Shown here: piece after piece, positions 11,561 through 23,028 of the stretch
Position numbering within the stretch: the first letter of the stretch is position 1
Layout: each line of letters starts with the position of its first letter
Source: Aselliscus stoliczkanus
Taxonomy: Eukaryota; Chordata; Mammalia; Chiroptera; Hipposideridae
DNA length: 64,000 nt
Assembly: GCA_033961575.1 (NCBI GenBank)
Contig: CM066734.1
Span: 79,739,001 to 79,803,000, forward strand
Direction of reading: 5' to 3'
Notes under the pieces: model-generated
The model's input: only the letters and a program-made list of their open reading frames with translations
What the model was told of the DNA's origin: nothing
Database searches by the model: none
Translations under genes and position numbers: made by a program

Positions 11561-14500
11561 TAGGTGTAGAATGGTTATGATTTACTAATGGTTGGATGTG
11601 GCATGTGAGGGGAGAAAAGCATCAAAAAGGAATCCAAGATTATGGCAACTCTCAAACATGTCCTGGTAATATTGGATAGTAAACATAGACTCTTTGCCCA
11701 GGTTGCTTCCCTTCCTTAAGATTTTATGGGCCAACAGTCTGGTTCTTAAAATCAGATACTTATTCAGGATAGAGGTATCCTTTCTGTAGCATTTCACTTT
11801 CCTTCTAAGTTTCTAGGCAAGCAGCCCCAGTGCATTTGAGCTATAGCTGCCCACATGAATTTCTCATATCTGGGAACTGAGAGTAGAAATGACACACACA
11901 AACTTGATAGCCCCTTACTCACCAATGAGACAAACAAGATAATTATTATATATACATATATAAAAGAGATGACAATTAAGCAGAGTGAAACTTGACTCTC
12001 TCATTTGTTTCCCAAAGGACTATACCCATACCAAACTGAAATATAAAGAGATTAATTTGTCTTCTCAGTGCCATGAGGAAGGGGAAGATGGTAGGATGCA
12101 GTCAGAACAACATATATGAAGGTCAGAAAGCAAGTGAAAGAGAGTTTGCAGCTGGATGCAGGTAAGGAATGCACAGGCTATTTAATAATTGTTTGAGAAA
12201 GAGAGGACCAGATTCAAGAATAGAAGGCAAATTCTGTCTCTATTTCTGATTTCACCCTAAATATTTTATCTACTTCATTAAAAATTTTAATTAACATGTC
12301 TATAAAATTAGAACAACTTGGCACATAGAGATACATGTGTTTGCTATCATCATCATTATAATTTATTATCAGTATCTTTAAAACATGTTTAAAGAATACA
12401 TAATGAAGAATTTTAAGATGAATTCTGATTAAGTATGAAAAAATAATTCACATTGCTAGGACAAAAACAAGTTAAAAATCAAAGGAGAATAGATTGTTGT
12501 TAAACTAGTTTAGTGTATGATATAATTTTCTAACAAAATAAACACTAGTTGTTTTTGAAGACAGTCATGGTTAGTCCTCAAAAAATTTTACACAGTTTTG
12601 ATCCCATGTGACTCAACTCATGTGGAAGTAACTTAAGAAGGCTTTTAGGGTTTTTCTAAACACATACAAGTAGGACATTTTCTGTGTTGTCTTATAATAA
12701 TCAACTTGATGAATACAATGTCTCTCTATTGATTTCAGCATAGTAACATATAGTGTCAGATTTTTTTTTAAAGGAGATAAAGTAATAATAGGGGTAAATA
12801 TAATGATAGCACTTTAACAAGAAGAGAAAAAAGTCACACTACGTAACATTAAGATCCCTTACGTAAGGGTGTGCTTTTACAGTTTTAATGACATACTATT
12901 ATTGTTTCCATCCTAACCCACAAAAATACTTGTACAGACATAAATCCTAGAACTGAATGTCTATCTCCCATTTGAAAAAAATAATATCAGCATCACATTT
13001 GGAAATGTTAGAAATTATTCACTCAAGTTTTGAATCCTTTTATTTTCATATATAAATTTTAATTGTCTAAAATGGACCAAAACAAAAATAAATAAACCAC
13101 TATACTGCTCCACCACTCCATTGCCACCACATCAGTACCAATAATAACTTAAAAGCATAACTAATTTACTCTTTAGATATAAAGTTGTTTTTTTTTCTAA
13201 AATAGAAGTATTTCCTTTTATACTAAGGGCTAAGTATTAAGCAATAAAAAGCAAAGCCTTATTAATCTGAGAACACTGTTGATGACAGAAATTATAACCT
13301 GAAAGATTAATAATTTATAGGATAATGAGAGTTATCATCTTCAAATATCATTTATTGGTTTATTAGGGAAAATTGAAGATTATTTAAAAAATAGAGACTT
13401 TCTAATTTCATACACTGTAAATAGGTAGACATAACTGGAGGAAAGAAATTGTACTATTGGAATAATATTGTATGTATGTTTGGTTCATACCACGAGTCTA
13501 AAGGACATCGTTGTTTGAATCATAATTTAAGCATCAGTTTGCAATATAGGTCACAATCTTAGGCTTTCTAGCTTGAAGATTCAATCAACTAGTTTCTCTC
13601 TTCTTATTTATGGAGGAAAACTTGTAAAAAAGTAAGATAAAAAAGTTATCACTCAAAGTATATTTTGTTTAATAAAAAACATTTAATGTCTTCAAAAAAA
13701 TTCTTCAAGCTAGATGCTGGTTTTGATAAAGAAGATATTGGTGTCTGTGGCAAGCTACAAAATAGGTAATTTGTTCTGACTATATTCCAATGTTGTAGCA
13801 AGTGGACTGTTCACTATTAATAAATAAGATATAACGGAGTAAGTAAAAATGTCCCCAATAATCAAATAACCTCAATATATTTCTTTTTTCATTTTGTGTT
13901 AATATATCATTCAACAACAGGTCATTATCAGTCAAGACTAATTATGCTATTAGTGATGTTCACCAAACAAGGCATAATTATTTAAATAGACATAGGGGCA
14001 GATGATTTATCATCTATTCCTAATAAATGCAACTATATATCATGACTAAGTGGATTTGAATAAATGCCTCTTCAGGCATGTACATGTGATAAAGGAGGCA
14101 AAATAGAGATTAAAAAAAGATAATGCAAAGTCAACAAGTTAATCTGTATCATCATTCAAAAATAATGAATTTGATGCTTTTGCTGATGAGCTTAATACCC
14201 AAATTGTCATTAATATTTTTCTAATTGTTTTACTTTATTAGACATAATCTTCAATTCTTTTATTCTTCAGGAGGAAAATTAAATCCTCTAATGATAGAGC
14301 ATGACTTCAACAATTTTGTACCTTTCGTAATGCTTAGTAGAGTATAATAAATGCAGGAGGTACTGGATAAATGCTTGGTGTTTGAATGCATGGCAATCAA
14401 TTTAAGGAAAATCACAAGAACAAGTCATTTCAAACAAGTCATTCAACAAGTCATTAAAAAAAAGTTTCAGCATTCTATGAAATCTTCCTTCAGAATCTAA

Positions 14501-14603
14501 TAGTGGACTCATGCATGTACTTGATTTAAATATGATTTTGCATAATGGTTTGATGATTTACATGATGCCAGAGCACTGGGAATACTTTCAGAACTTTGTT
14601 TTC
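11561..14603. other. Intronic AT-rich stretch, nothing recognised
   Basis: Three kilobases of AT-rich sequence without recognisable SINE or LINE structure. A possible MIR 3' tail lies near 14330-14390 (cttagtagagtataataaatg). Short open frames are featureless. Confidence 0.45.
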
Positions 14604-14616
14604 AAGAACTAGTAAA

Positions 14617-14785
14617 GGGCCGGCCGAATGGCTCAGTTGGTTAAGAGCTCGCTCAAGAGTGCGAGCTGAGCTCTGAGCAACAGCGGTTCGAGGCCAGCCC
14701 GAGCTGAGTTGCCGTTGAGCTGCCAACAGGTGGCAGGATGGCTCAGCTAAAAAAAACAAAACAAAACAAACAAACAAACAAACAA
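14617..14785 (+). mobile_element. Short-form tRNA-derived SINE with perfect 13-bp TSD
   Basis: It begins gggccggccgaatggctcag, has ggttaagagctcgctcaaga, and ends ggcaggatggctcagct with an A-rich/(AAAC)n tail. TSD aagaactagtaaa occurs at 14604-14616 and 14786-14798. It is the best-preserved copy of the type seen at 336 and 62471. Confidence 0.95.
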
Positions 14786-15274
14786 AAGAACTAGTAAAAA
14801 AGAGCAACAACACATAAGAGTGAGATTTTAAACAAATTGATATTCTATGCATATCAATTTACAATATGCATCTGGTACACAAATAAATTCATAGCATACA
14901 TGACGAATGATTGAATAGTTCTGATACTGAGCTGCTCTGTTTCTGAACTGAGCCACAAAAATGTTCGATGTTTCACACAAAAAAATGGATCATTAACCAT
15001 CTTTCTGTTGAACAGGAAATCAGTTTGTAATCAGAATCAACACAAAAAAAGAGCAGAATTTAAAACTAGCTTTCAGATGAGCAGTGGGAAGAATAGAGTA
15101 TTCAGATTACAAAGATAATAGTAATAACAAAATCATCACTGGTGTAAAAACAGGCCTTCAGCAGGTATGTCATAGAGAGCGTTTGGGAAAAGTAATATCA
15201 AGGGAACCTGATTAACGGTTGTTGCCATTTCTTTAAGAGAGGAGGGACAGGAAGCAACTATTTGAAGCTCCCAC

Positions 15275-15440
15275 AAGTACAGTTTTTCTCAAAATGTAGG
15301 CCAAACACACGCTGCATCAGAATCACTTTGTGTGTGTGTGTGTGTGTGTGTGTCTGTGTGTGAATGTTAAAATATGCAAATTCTTGGGCCCTCCCTTGCA
15401 TATACTGCATCTTAAATTCAGTATGTGGTGTCCATGAAAA
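15275..15440 (+). mobile_element. MER5A-like MITE interrupted by a (TG)n expansion
   Basis: acagtttttctcaaaatgta, then ctgcatcagaatcactttg, a (TG)n run at 15329-15362, then atgcaaattcttgggccctc. The flanking motifs are in MER5A order, so the dinucleotide run appears to have grown inside the element. Confidence 0.6.
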
Positions 15441-15834
15441 GGTAATTATAAATCACACTAAAAGTAGAAAATACCATGCATTGCCCTTAAATATCACAAT
15501 AATCATTATACAAAATTCCTCTAGGATGGGTTCGGTCATACTCAGTGAATCCTTTGGTCAAGATTAGAATGCCCAGAAAGGAGAGATTAGGAAAGTAGGC
15601 AGACCTTAAATATTAATGTCAGATTTCAGAGTTTTGAAAAATGTATAAATTATAATTAGAGTTCTGTGTCTTGATCCTTAATTTAAACAAAAGAGAAAAA
15701 GGAAAGAGACTCACCATAAAAATTTGTCAGAGAATTATTTGAAGAATTCAAAAAACATCTTTAAAACACATTACACATCAACATTACTCGCAGTAAATGG
15801 AATTATAATGCTGATTTGAATAGAAAAACCATCA
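15441..15834. other. Intronic stretch, nothing recognised
   Basis: No recognisable feature. Confidence 0.45.
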
Positions 15835-16095
15835 GACTCATTCATTTATGAATTATTTTAACAAACACAAATGCTAGGCACTGTTGTGACCCTCAGGGAA
15901 AGATTCCAGAAAAATAGAAAAGACAGTAAAGAGTTCTTTCTAGTGCCTTGTGCTCCAGATTATGTTAGAGATGCATGCCCAAATTAGAGAGCAAAGAAAG
16001 CTTTCTCAAGGTAGCAGCAATTTAAGAGGATCTGAAGGCTGAGCTATCTAGAACAATGAAATAAGAAATAGATGTCAGGTAGAAGAAACAGAATG
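15835..16095 (+). mobile_element. Ancient LINE-like repeat, copy 3
   Basis: Same family as at 10306/10765: acaaatgctaggcactgttg, then aagaggatctgaaggctgag. A MIR follows directly. Confidence 0.4.
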
Positions 16096-16109
16096 TACAA
16101 TATTCACTA

Positions 16110-16345
16110 GCGATTTAGAGCATAGTGGCTCCAAGTTAAGAATTTCCTGGTTTAGATTCCTATTCCCTCACTTACTAGGTTTGTGACCTTGGGCAAATCA
16201 CTTCACATCTTTAAACTTCAGTTTCTTCATCCTAAAAATGGGAATAATAATAATATTGTCATGAGGATATTTCTAGGATCAAATAAGAAAATGTAAATAA
16301 AGTTCTTCGCAATATGCACACAGTAAGTGCAGAAACACACTCACT
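16110..16345 (+). mobile_element. MIR SINE, nearly full length
   Basis: gagcatagtggctccaagtt, then ctcacttactaggtttgtga, ccttgggcaaatcacttcac, cagtttcttcatcctaaaaa and tgggaataataataatattg. The MIR head, core and tail are in order. Confidence 0.85.
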
Positions 16346-17034
16346 GTCTTTGTTCCTGTCATTGTTACAATATGTAGAAAGAGAAAGAAGACCCTGAAGT
16401 GCCTTTTTAGAAATCAGTAAGCCTCTAGCAAGATTCCAAAGTCAGTGAGCCAAACATGAATTATAATGGCTTCTAAAAATATTCCACCCCGTTTGCTAAT
16501 CATTATTAAATAAACCAGTCATGAATCATGGACAAATACATCAGATTAGAGTCTCATCTTTAAATTATGTTTTCAAAACAGCAAATAGGCATGGGAACAA
16601 GCACAGAGCTTGCGCCTCACCTATGCCCAGTTTTGGCATAGTCAGGAAGCATAAGTAGGCAGAATTAAAAGCTTCATAATTATTAAAAAAAAGAGCAGTA
16701 ATAATCAAAACACTAATCTGGTGACAGAAGCATTAGTGTCAGGCCAATGGAGAAATACTTGTGATATGTAGCTGAATAAAACATTTGTCTTGAGATGCTT
16801 TTCTTTAGAAATGTCAATAATTGACCAAACAAATATCTATCTATACATGGCAATGATGCAGTTAGAAAAATGCATATTTTTCCACATGTATTTTGATAAA
16901 AATGAAAATTAAGTATCTATTTTCTATATGCAAAGTATTTCCCCACTTTCTGCTTTTACTTAGATGCTGTTATCCTCTTATTGTTTCTTTATGTTATTGC
17001 TCTGGATATTTTATCAAAATTAGATGAACTTTAA

Positions 17035-17141
17035 ACAATTTTTTTTTGTGGGCAGTGTCACTGGCCCTCACATGTGGGACCCGAACAGGGGCTGCTGGCT
17101 TCCCAAACCAGCGCTTAACCACTGCGCCACTTGGCCAGCCC
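17035..17141 (-). mobile_element. Short-form tRNA-derived SINE (ggcgcagtggttaa type) with about 19-bp TSD
   Basis: Minus-strand element: gggctggccaagtggcgcag, tggttaagcgctggtttggg, ending gtgacactgccc with an A-tail (T-run on +). TSD aaaattagatgaactttaa occurs at 17016-17034 and 17142-17160. Confidence 0.93.
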
Positions 17142-17459
17142 AAAATTAGATGAACTTTAATGTTATTATACAACTCAGTATGTTAGGAAATCATTAAAGA
17201 TAAGAGTCACTATTAGAAAATAAAATGTCTTGGTTTACTTTAAGTTTGAAGCAATTGCTTTTGTTACCTGTGGAATCACTGGTTTTATACATGATTTTTT
17301 GTATTTAAATATTTTTCCTCTTTCCAATTTACTTCACCAATGAGTCTGTCTATATAATACTCATAAACTCTATAACCTATTTATGCCATAGTTTCTTCCA
17401 TCGACTCACACTATTTGGAATATTATTAAAAAGTTTCTTAAATGCTACTATAGTAACAT

Positions 17460-17680
17460 TTAGCACCTTATTAAATGTTAGTCATTACACTAATTGTTTT
17501 GTCAGTATTAACTCATTTAATCCTCATAACCATAAATGTCATAGATACTATTATTTTTTTTTCTATTTTACACATGGAAAAACTGAGGTTTTGGGAGGTT
17601 TAAGTAACTGACCCAAGTAACACAGCTAGTAAGTGAGAGAGACAGTGTGAAAACCAGAAAGTCTAGCTCTACAATATAGA
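17460..17680 (-). mobile_element. MIR SINE (minus)
   Basis: On the plus strand: ttaactcatttaatcctcat, acatggaaaaactgaggttt, aacacagctagtaagtgag, aaaaccagaaagtctagc. This is the reverse complement of the MIR core. Confidence 0.8.
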
Positions 17681-18089
17681 CCTTTAACCAATATATTAAT
17701 ATTAATCTGGATCTCTGATACTAGGTTGAGTTGATATGTAAAGTACAGTGGATATATGATAGTTATCAGCACATTAGATGGCCAAAAGCAAAATGGGTAG
17801 ATCTATAAAACAGTTTGATTATAGTGAAAAAAAAAAAGTAGACAGATGATATTTAATGTAAATACAAAATTAATTTTAAAAATGTATACATGAAGTATTA
17901 AATAAACATTTTATGAGTAAAAAACAATTAACATATAAAATGGTTGTTCTCTAGTGTAGGGAAATGGTAAATGGATTTGGGATAGAAGTGGTACATAAGA
18001 AAATATATAAATCAGATGGATGTATGATTTAAAGTTAGTAATGCCCCATGAGTTGAGGCATACTATTAATTCAACCCTCCACCTTAAAT

Positions 18090-18093
<4 letters not shown>

Positions 18094-18147
<54 letters not shown>
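18094..18147. repeat. (AT)n microsatellite
   Basis: About 27 AT units. Confidence 0.98.
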
Positions 18148-18151
<4 letters not shown>

Positions 18152-18152
<1 letters not shown>

Positions 18153-18250
18153 GGAATTCAGGGAGGGATGGAGGTGGGGAGGAAAGAAGGAAGGAAGGAA
18201 GGAAGGAAGAAAGGGAAGGAGGGAAGGAGGGAGGGAGGAAGGAAAAGGGG
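18152..18250. repeat. GA-rich (GGAA)n tract, left of the LTR
   Basis: GGAA/GGGA units on the plus strand. A second tract of the same strand and unit lies on the other side of the LTR at 18867-19008. Confidence 0.95.
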
Positions 18251-18299
18251 CCACATATTAAGCCTGACAAGCTCAGGAAAAATAACCACATAAGATGGT

Positions 18300-18866
18300 C
18301 TGAACATAAAAATTCCTAACTAAAGTGAGTCATGGCCAGTAGTCAATCCTTGGCCTGTAGCTTCCTTGACAAAGGTCAATCTTTACCTTAAGTGAACCTG
18401 TCTTTTTGAACCTGTCTGTCATCTTTTGCATGTAAGATAACATACCCCTGCAATATCAGAGTAGTCTCTTTTTCCAGACACTTCCAGGGGGCACAACCCA
18501 CCACACCACAGCAGGAAACTACAAAATTGATCATTGCTATCTTGTTCCCCAAATACCATCTCTATATGGTGTAAAATGCTGTTAACTATGATGTACCCAA
18601 CAATGTAAAAGAAGCATGTGTCTCTCCATTTTACTTTTTATCCAATCAGAGATTTCCCTGATTGCTTTCTCCCACCTCCTTAATCTACAACCAATGGATT
18701 TCATGTAACCCTCCTCCTCTGATTCTAATGTATAAAATAAGTTGCAAAGTGGTCATTTTCTGGAGCACTTTCTAAATCCACTGAGACTTTGCTTCCTGGC
18801 AATTGTCATCAGTTTGGCTCAAATAAACTCATAAGTTTTCTCTTAGGCTCGATATTTTTTTCGTTG
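18300..18866 (+). mobile_element. Solo LTR of an endogenous retrovirus (class I-like)
   Basis: LTR architecture is visible: a CCAAT box in atccaatcagag (18642-18649), a TATA-like tataaaataa (18731-18740), and a polyadenylation signal aataaa (18822-18827) about 85 bp further on. This is the order and spacing of U3-R-U5. No coding remnant adjoins it, so it looks like a solo LTR. Exact ends are uncertain because both sides run into purine tracts. The family is inferred from layout only. Confidence 0.6.
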
Positions 18867-19008
18867 ATGGATGGATGGAAGGAAGGAAAGAAGGAAGGAA
18901 GGAAGGAAGGAAAGAAGGAAGGAAGGAAGGAAGGAAAGAAGGAAGGAAGGAAGGAAGGAAGGAAAGAAGGAAAGAAGGAAAGAAGAAAGGAAGAGGAGGA
19001 GGAGATAG
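18867..19008. repeat. (GGAT)/(GGAA)n microsatellite, right of the LTR
   Basis: It starts with three GGAT units and becomes GGAA/AGAA units. It encodes the spurious KEGRKEGR- and FLPSFLPS-type repeat peptides. Confidence 0.97.
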
Positions 19009-19179
19009 GATGGACAAATCTAAATAACTTTAAAAACAAGATTTTCCCAAAACATTAGAGATAACTTGATTAAAAATTATACATAGAAATTTTCATTCAA
19101 ATTTGAACAAATTCATTAATATCATCATTGGAATGTCACTTTATATACTTATAAAACCCATGTGATAAACCTTGTCTAG

Positions 19180-19660
19180 CCAACATGGAGATCAGAACTC
19201 AAAAATCTCCAGGTTCTCTGTCAGCTAGAACAAAAGCATTTGGTTTGGGATGCCCAGGCAAGATATTGGTTTAAACAGGCAACTTAAGAAACCAGGCTCT
19301 TCAGAAGGTCTCATATTTTCCTTTTCTGCTGGTGAAGATGGCAGAAAAACATGAACATTTTTCAGTAGATTCAAGTTTGAGAGTCTGAAGCAGCAATGCT
19401 ATCAGTAGTAGTAGCAACTATAAGAAAGTCAAGTGCCTGCCATTTATTGCTTGGCAGCTGCAGTGGCAACGTTTTGCTTCATCAGGCCAGATTGTAGTTG
19501 GAGTACTGGGCATTTCTCCTAGAAACGTAGCCTCTAATCTTTGGATCTATTCTTCTCAATGATTGTCTGAGCCATTTAATATCCTTTATTAAAGGTCTTT
19601 TCTGTTTAAATTAGCCAGAGTAGATTTTCGTTAGCAACTGAGACAGACAAAAAAACAAAA
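19180..19660 (+). mobile_element. Probable ancient LTR (ERVL-like)
   Basis: The end resembles ERVL-type LTR 3' ends: cctttattaaaggtcttttc, tgtttaaattagccagag, tcgttagcaactgagaca. No TG...CA termini could be fixed and divergence is high. Confidence 0.4.
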
Positions 19661-22450
19661 TATGTTCCCCAAAGAGAAGTGTTGCAGGACAGTCTTTTCA
19701 GAGAATAGAACACAAGACCAATGATTGATCTAGTTTTGTTTCACTGTAGCAAGATCCTATTTACTATGAAAGGGTGGCAACCTGACAATTCTTGGCAGAG
19801 TGTCATATGTCTCATGACTTGTGGTCACTTAAAAAAAAGTGAGTCTTGAAGAGGCTATTTTTGGTGAACAAATTCCACTTGTTTTATGCAATAAACCTAT
19901 GAGGAATACAAGAAATATGGGAAGGACTGGCTGTGCCTAACTGTACTGCAGAATTTTAAAAAAGCAAATAAGCAGCTCAAAGTTTGAATTCTCGGCTCAT
20001 CATATTCAGATGATCAAGTCTCCATTCCATAAATATTTCATATCCTCTTACAGTAAAAAGAATGACAGAGATAGCATCAAAATCCAAGTCTTATTACACA
20101 GAATTCTTGAATTACAAAGATTAAATTTACTGCCTTGCCTTCTAAGAAAATGAGGACATTGACTGGGGAAAAAAGTGAAATCCTAAGCATTGAAATGTGG
20201 GTATGTGGGAGAATTCAGGTGCCTCAAAGTATTCTCAATTTCTAAAACTGACTGAATCGCTCATGCTACCAGATTCAGCTATTCCACACCTGAATGAGGA
20301 AGTTGTTCGTTCACGTCTTCAATACCTAGTCCATGCCTTATCAAAGACCCTGAACTGATAAAAGGAAGTAATATTCTTCCTTCCCAAAGCTATTACTCCA
20401 TCTGAACTCAAGATCACAACAGCCTCTTAGGAGACAATTATCTGGTCAATACTGGGGACCAGAAGCTTCTTCAACATGAGACTCACAAAATTCTATACTT
20501 AAATTTGTATTGGAAATAAGTATGAAAATAGATTTTATGTGCTCCTTACACAGGCACGAGAAATAATTTAATTCAAGCTGGTATAAATGCATAATTAGAG
20601 ATTCTGGATTCAATGAGCTTCCCCAGTTAGCTGGCACTGGTGCTAAATGCTTCTTCTATGAGTTGACCAAAATCTGGACTGAAAGGTGGCCTAAGTTAAA
20701 TCAAGTTCAGATGCTTGGAATACCCTGTTTTATTGTAGAAAAAGACATTAAGTGATCTACTGTAATAGAAATGTTAAATTGTATTTATTGTATTTATTTT
20801 CCAAGATTTATGAAACCACCCATTCATAACATCTTCAGAAAGGGACCAGAAGATATTTTCTTCACCATAATGATGAGAAATACATTAATGAGGACAGTGC
20901 CACATTTATAAACAAAATTTCATGTTTTTTTTTTCTGTTTCTATATTTGAAAACACAGAAGTCGATACTGCAGTGAAAATGATTTTTTGATTTATTTAGG
21001 GTTCAGGTGTGGCAGAGGCCAAGTAGTAGCACTTTACCACTGAAAGGAAGCTGGAAATGGCTTTTGAAACAGGCAACAGAATTTGAATAGCGCAAAGTAT
21101 AGTACTTTGGCATCCAGAGACCAAAGTAGTGGACCATTTGACTTGTACCACCAATGATATCAAGATCTGAGCAATACAAATAAAAATTCAGTGACCTAGT
21201 GAGTCATAGTGTCTCATCAATTCCCAGACCTGAGTTAGTTTACTTACTCTGTAGCCCCATAAATGAAGAGAAACATGGCTACCCTTGAAGGACTGTGCAA
21301 TAGTATAATATGTTAACACTGTCCATCTTCATTTTAACTTTTCTGAAAGATATTTCTGGACCTCTTTTTAATACAGTGGAAAGGGTTGTAAATGCCCAGA
21401 TTTTTCAGGGATCATTGAATACTATCTCTGAGCTAACACTAATTCTTGCAGACCCAGAATAATATTAAGAATCATTGATCTGAGTGGAGGCTGTGGAGGT
21501 CAAGTGATGAGTGAGATTTTGTTCTGAGCTAATATTACAATCCAAACAGTGATGCCTCCATTCTACCCCTTGATTATTTCACTAGATAATTGGTATGTAT
21601 TTGGAAGTTTTACCCTGAAACTGGACAAAAATCTCTCTTCATCTCAATGGCCCATGAAATAAAAGCTGTAAATCTATAGTAATGGGCAAATTAAAGCATC
21701 TCCCTCCTACCCAAAAAGAGTAAACACAAATCTTTATTGTATCCATGGAGAAATGCAGCAATTAGTACCACCATAAAAAAACATGGAAGAATTAACAAGT
21801 GGGGTTTATTAGCACATGCAAATTTATATTACCTGTTTGGTGTGTGTAGAAGACAAATTAATCTTTGCAAATAACAATACATTTAATCAGGTGGTGATTA
21901 CAAACACAGCCAATACAGTCTCTCCACTGAAGAAATCAATAAACACCCTTATAATTGTTATTATAATAATTGCCTAACAAGCGATTAACAAGGATCTTTT
22001 TTTAACGTCTCAATACACAGAGACCACCAGAAAACGTTTGTTGCCCCTTGCCAGGAACAATGGTTTACTTTCACCATCTTGTTTCAGCAGTTTCTTAAAT
22101 TTCCAGCTCGACAGCCCAATTTAGTCTTTTGGAACCCTGATCATTTCAACATCCTATGAGATATCATGCTGGTTGACAAGATGAATGTTTCAAACTGAAA
22201 GTACCTGATAAAATGGGATTATCATGCCTCCCAGACATCTTTGTAGGAAATAAGAAGTAAAATCTATCAAAACATAGGGACCACTTCTATAGTGATAGTT
22301 CTGATAGTCTATCTGGGAGAAGTTGGGACATCCCCTCCAAATGCATTTTGCAACTCATATCATGTCAAGCTAGCACTCTAAAAAAGAGAGTCCATGAATC
22401 TAAGACTAATTCAAAACAATTAAAATTTGGTCTATTACAGCTCAGAATTC
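19661..22450 (+). mobile_element. Probable internal region of the same ancient retrovirus-like element (decayed)
   Basis: This long stretch is compositionally unlike the neighbouring AT-rich intron and contains phrases I associate with ERVL/MaLR-type internal sequence (for example ccagttagctggcactggtg, gaccaaaatctggactgaaa). No reading frame longer than about 60 codons survives, and no protease, RT or env motif can be read. The assignment is tentative; it could be another old repeat. Strand follows the presumed LTR. Confidence 0.3.
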
Positions 22451-22567
22451 TGATTCTGTACCTTTGCATATTAAAATATCAGGGTTTTTTTTGATAGAAT
22501 TAACTTATTTTTCTTGGGATAAAATATACATCTGTGTATATTAAAATAGCTTTAAACTTTAACTCTT

Positions 22568-23013
22568 TTTTTTTTTTTTTAAAGATTTTATTGGGGAATT
22601 GGCGGAGGGGAACAGCGTTGGGGAATCAGGGAAGGGGAACAGACAAGTTGCTGTCTTTTTGTTCTTCAGTCTAGTTGCGGAGGATGTTGCTTCACTGTTG
22701 GTATCGTCATTGCGTTCTTCCCGGATGAGGCAGATCGGTCGCTGGCCTCTGGATTTCGCTCACCGCGGCTATTGGCAGCTCATGCTTGGCTGCCAGCTGC
22801 TCACGCTGGCTGCGGGCCACTCACTGTAGCCTATGGCAGCCCACTGCAGCAGAGGCTGCAGCCCACACCATCACCGGGGCTCACACAGCCCAGCTCCACG
22901 TGGAGCTGTTGTTAGCTGTAGAGGGCAGTGTCACTGGCCCTCATGTGGGATCCAAACCGGGGCCGCTGGCATCCCAAAACCAGCGCTTAACCAATGCACC
23001 ACTCAGCCGGCCC
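22568..23013 (-). mobile_element. Full-length long-form tRNA-derived SINE (446 bp) with perfect 15-bp TSD
   Basis: Read on the minus strand it starts gggccggctgagtggtgcat, has ggttaagcgctggttttggg, the gtgacactgccctc junction, a long GC-rich middle, and the tail module ending ccaattccccaataaaatct followed by TTT and poly(A). TSD taaactttaactctt lies at 22553-22567 and 23014-23028. Near-identity of architecture with 36431-36878 defines a complete element of about 447 bp. The open frames across it are meaningless. Confidence 0.95.
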
Positions 23014-23028
23014 TAAACTTTAACTCTT

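Noticed and set aside
18789..19058. Open frame encoding a KEGRKEGR-type repeat protein, and inverse FLPSFLPS frames
   Set aside because: It is only the translation of the (GGAA)n microsatellite; similar frames open on both strands.
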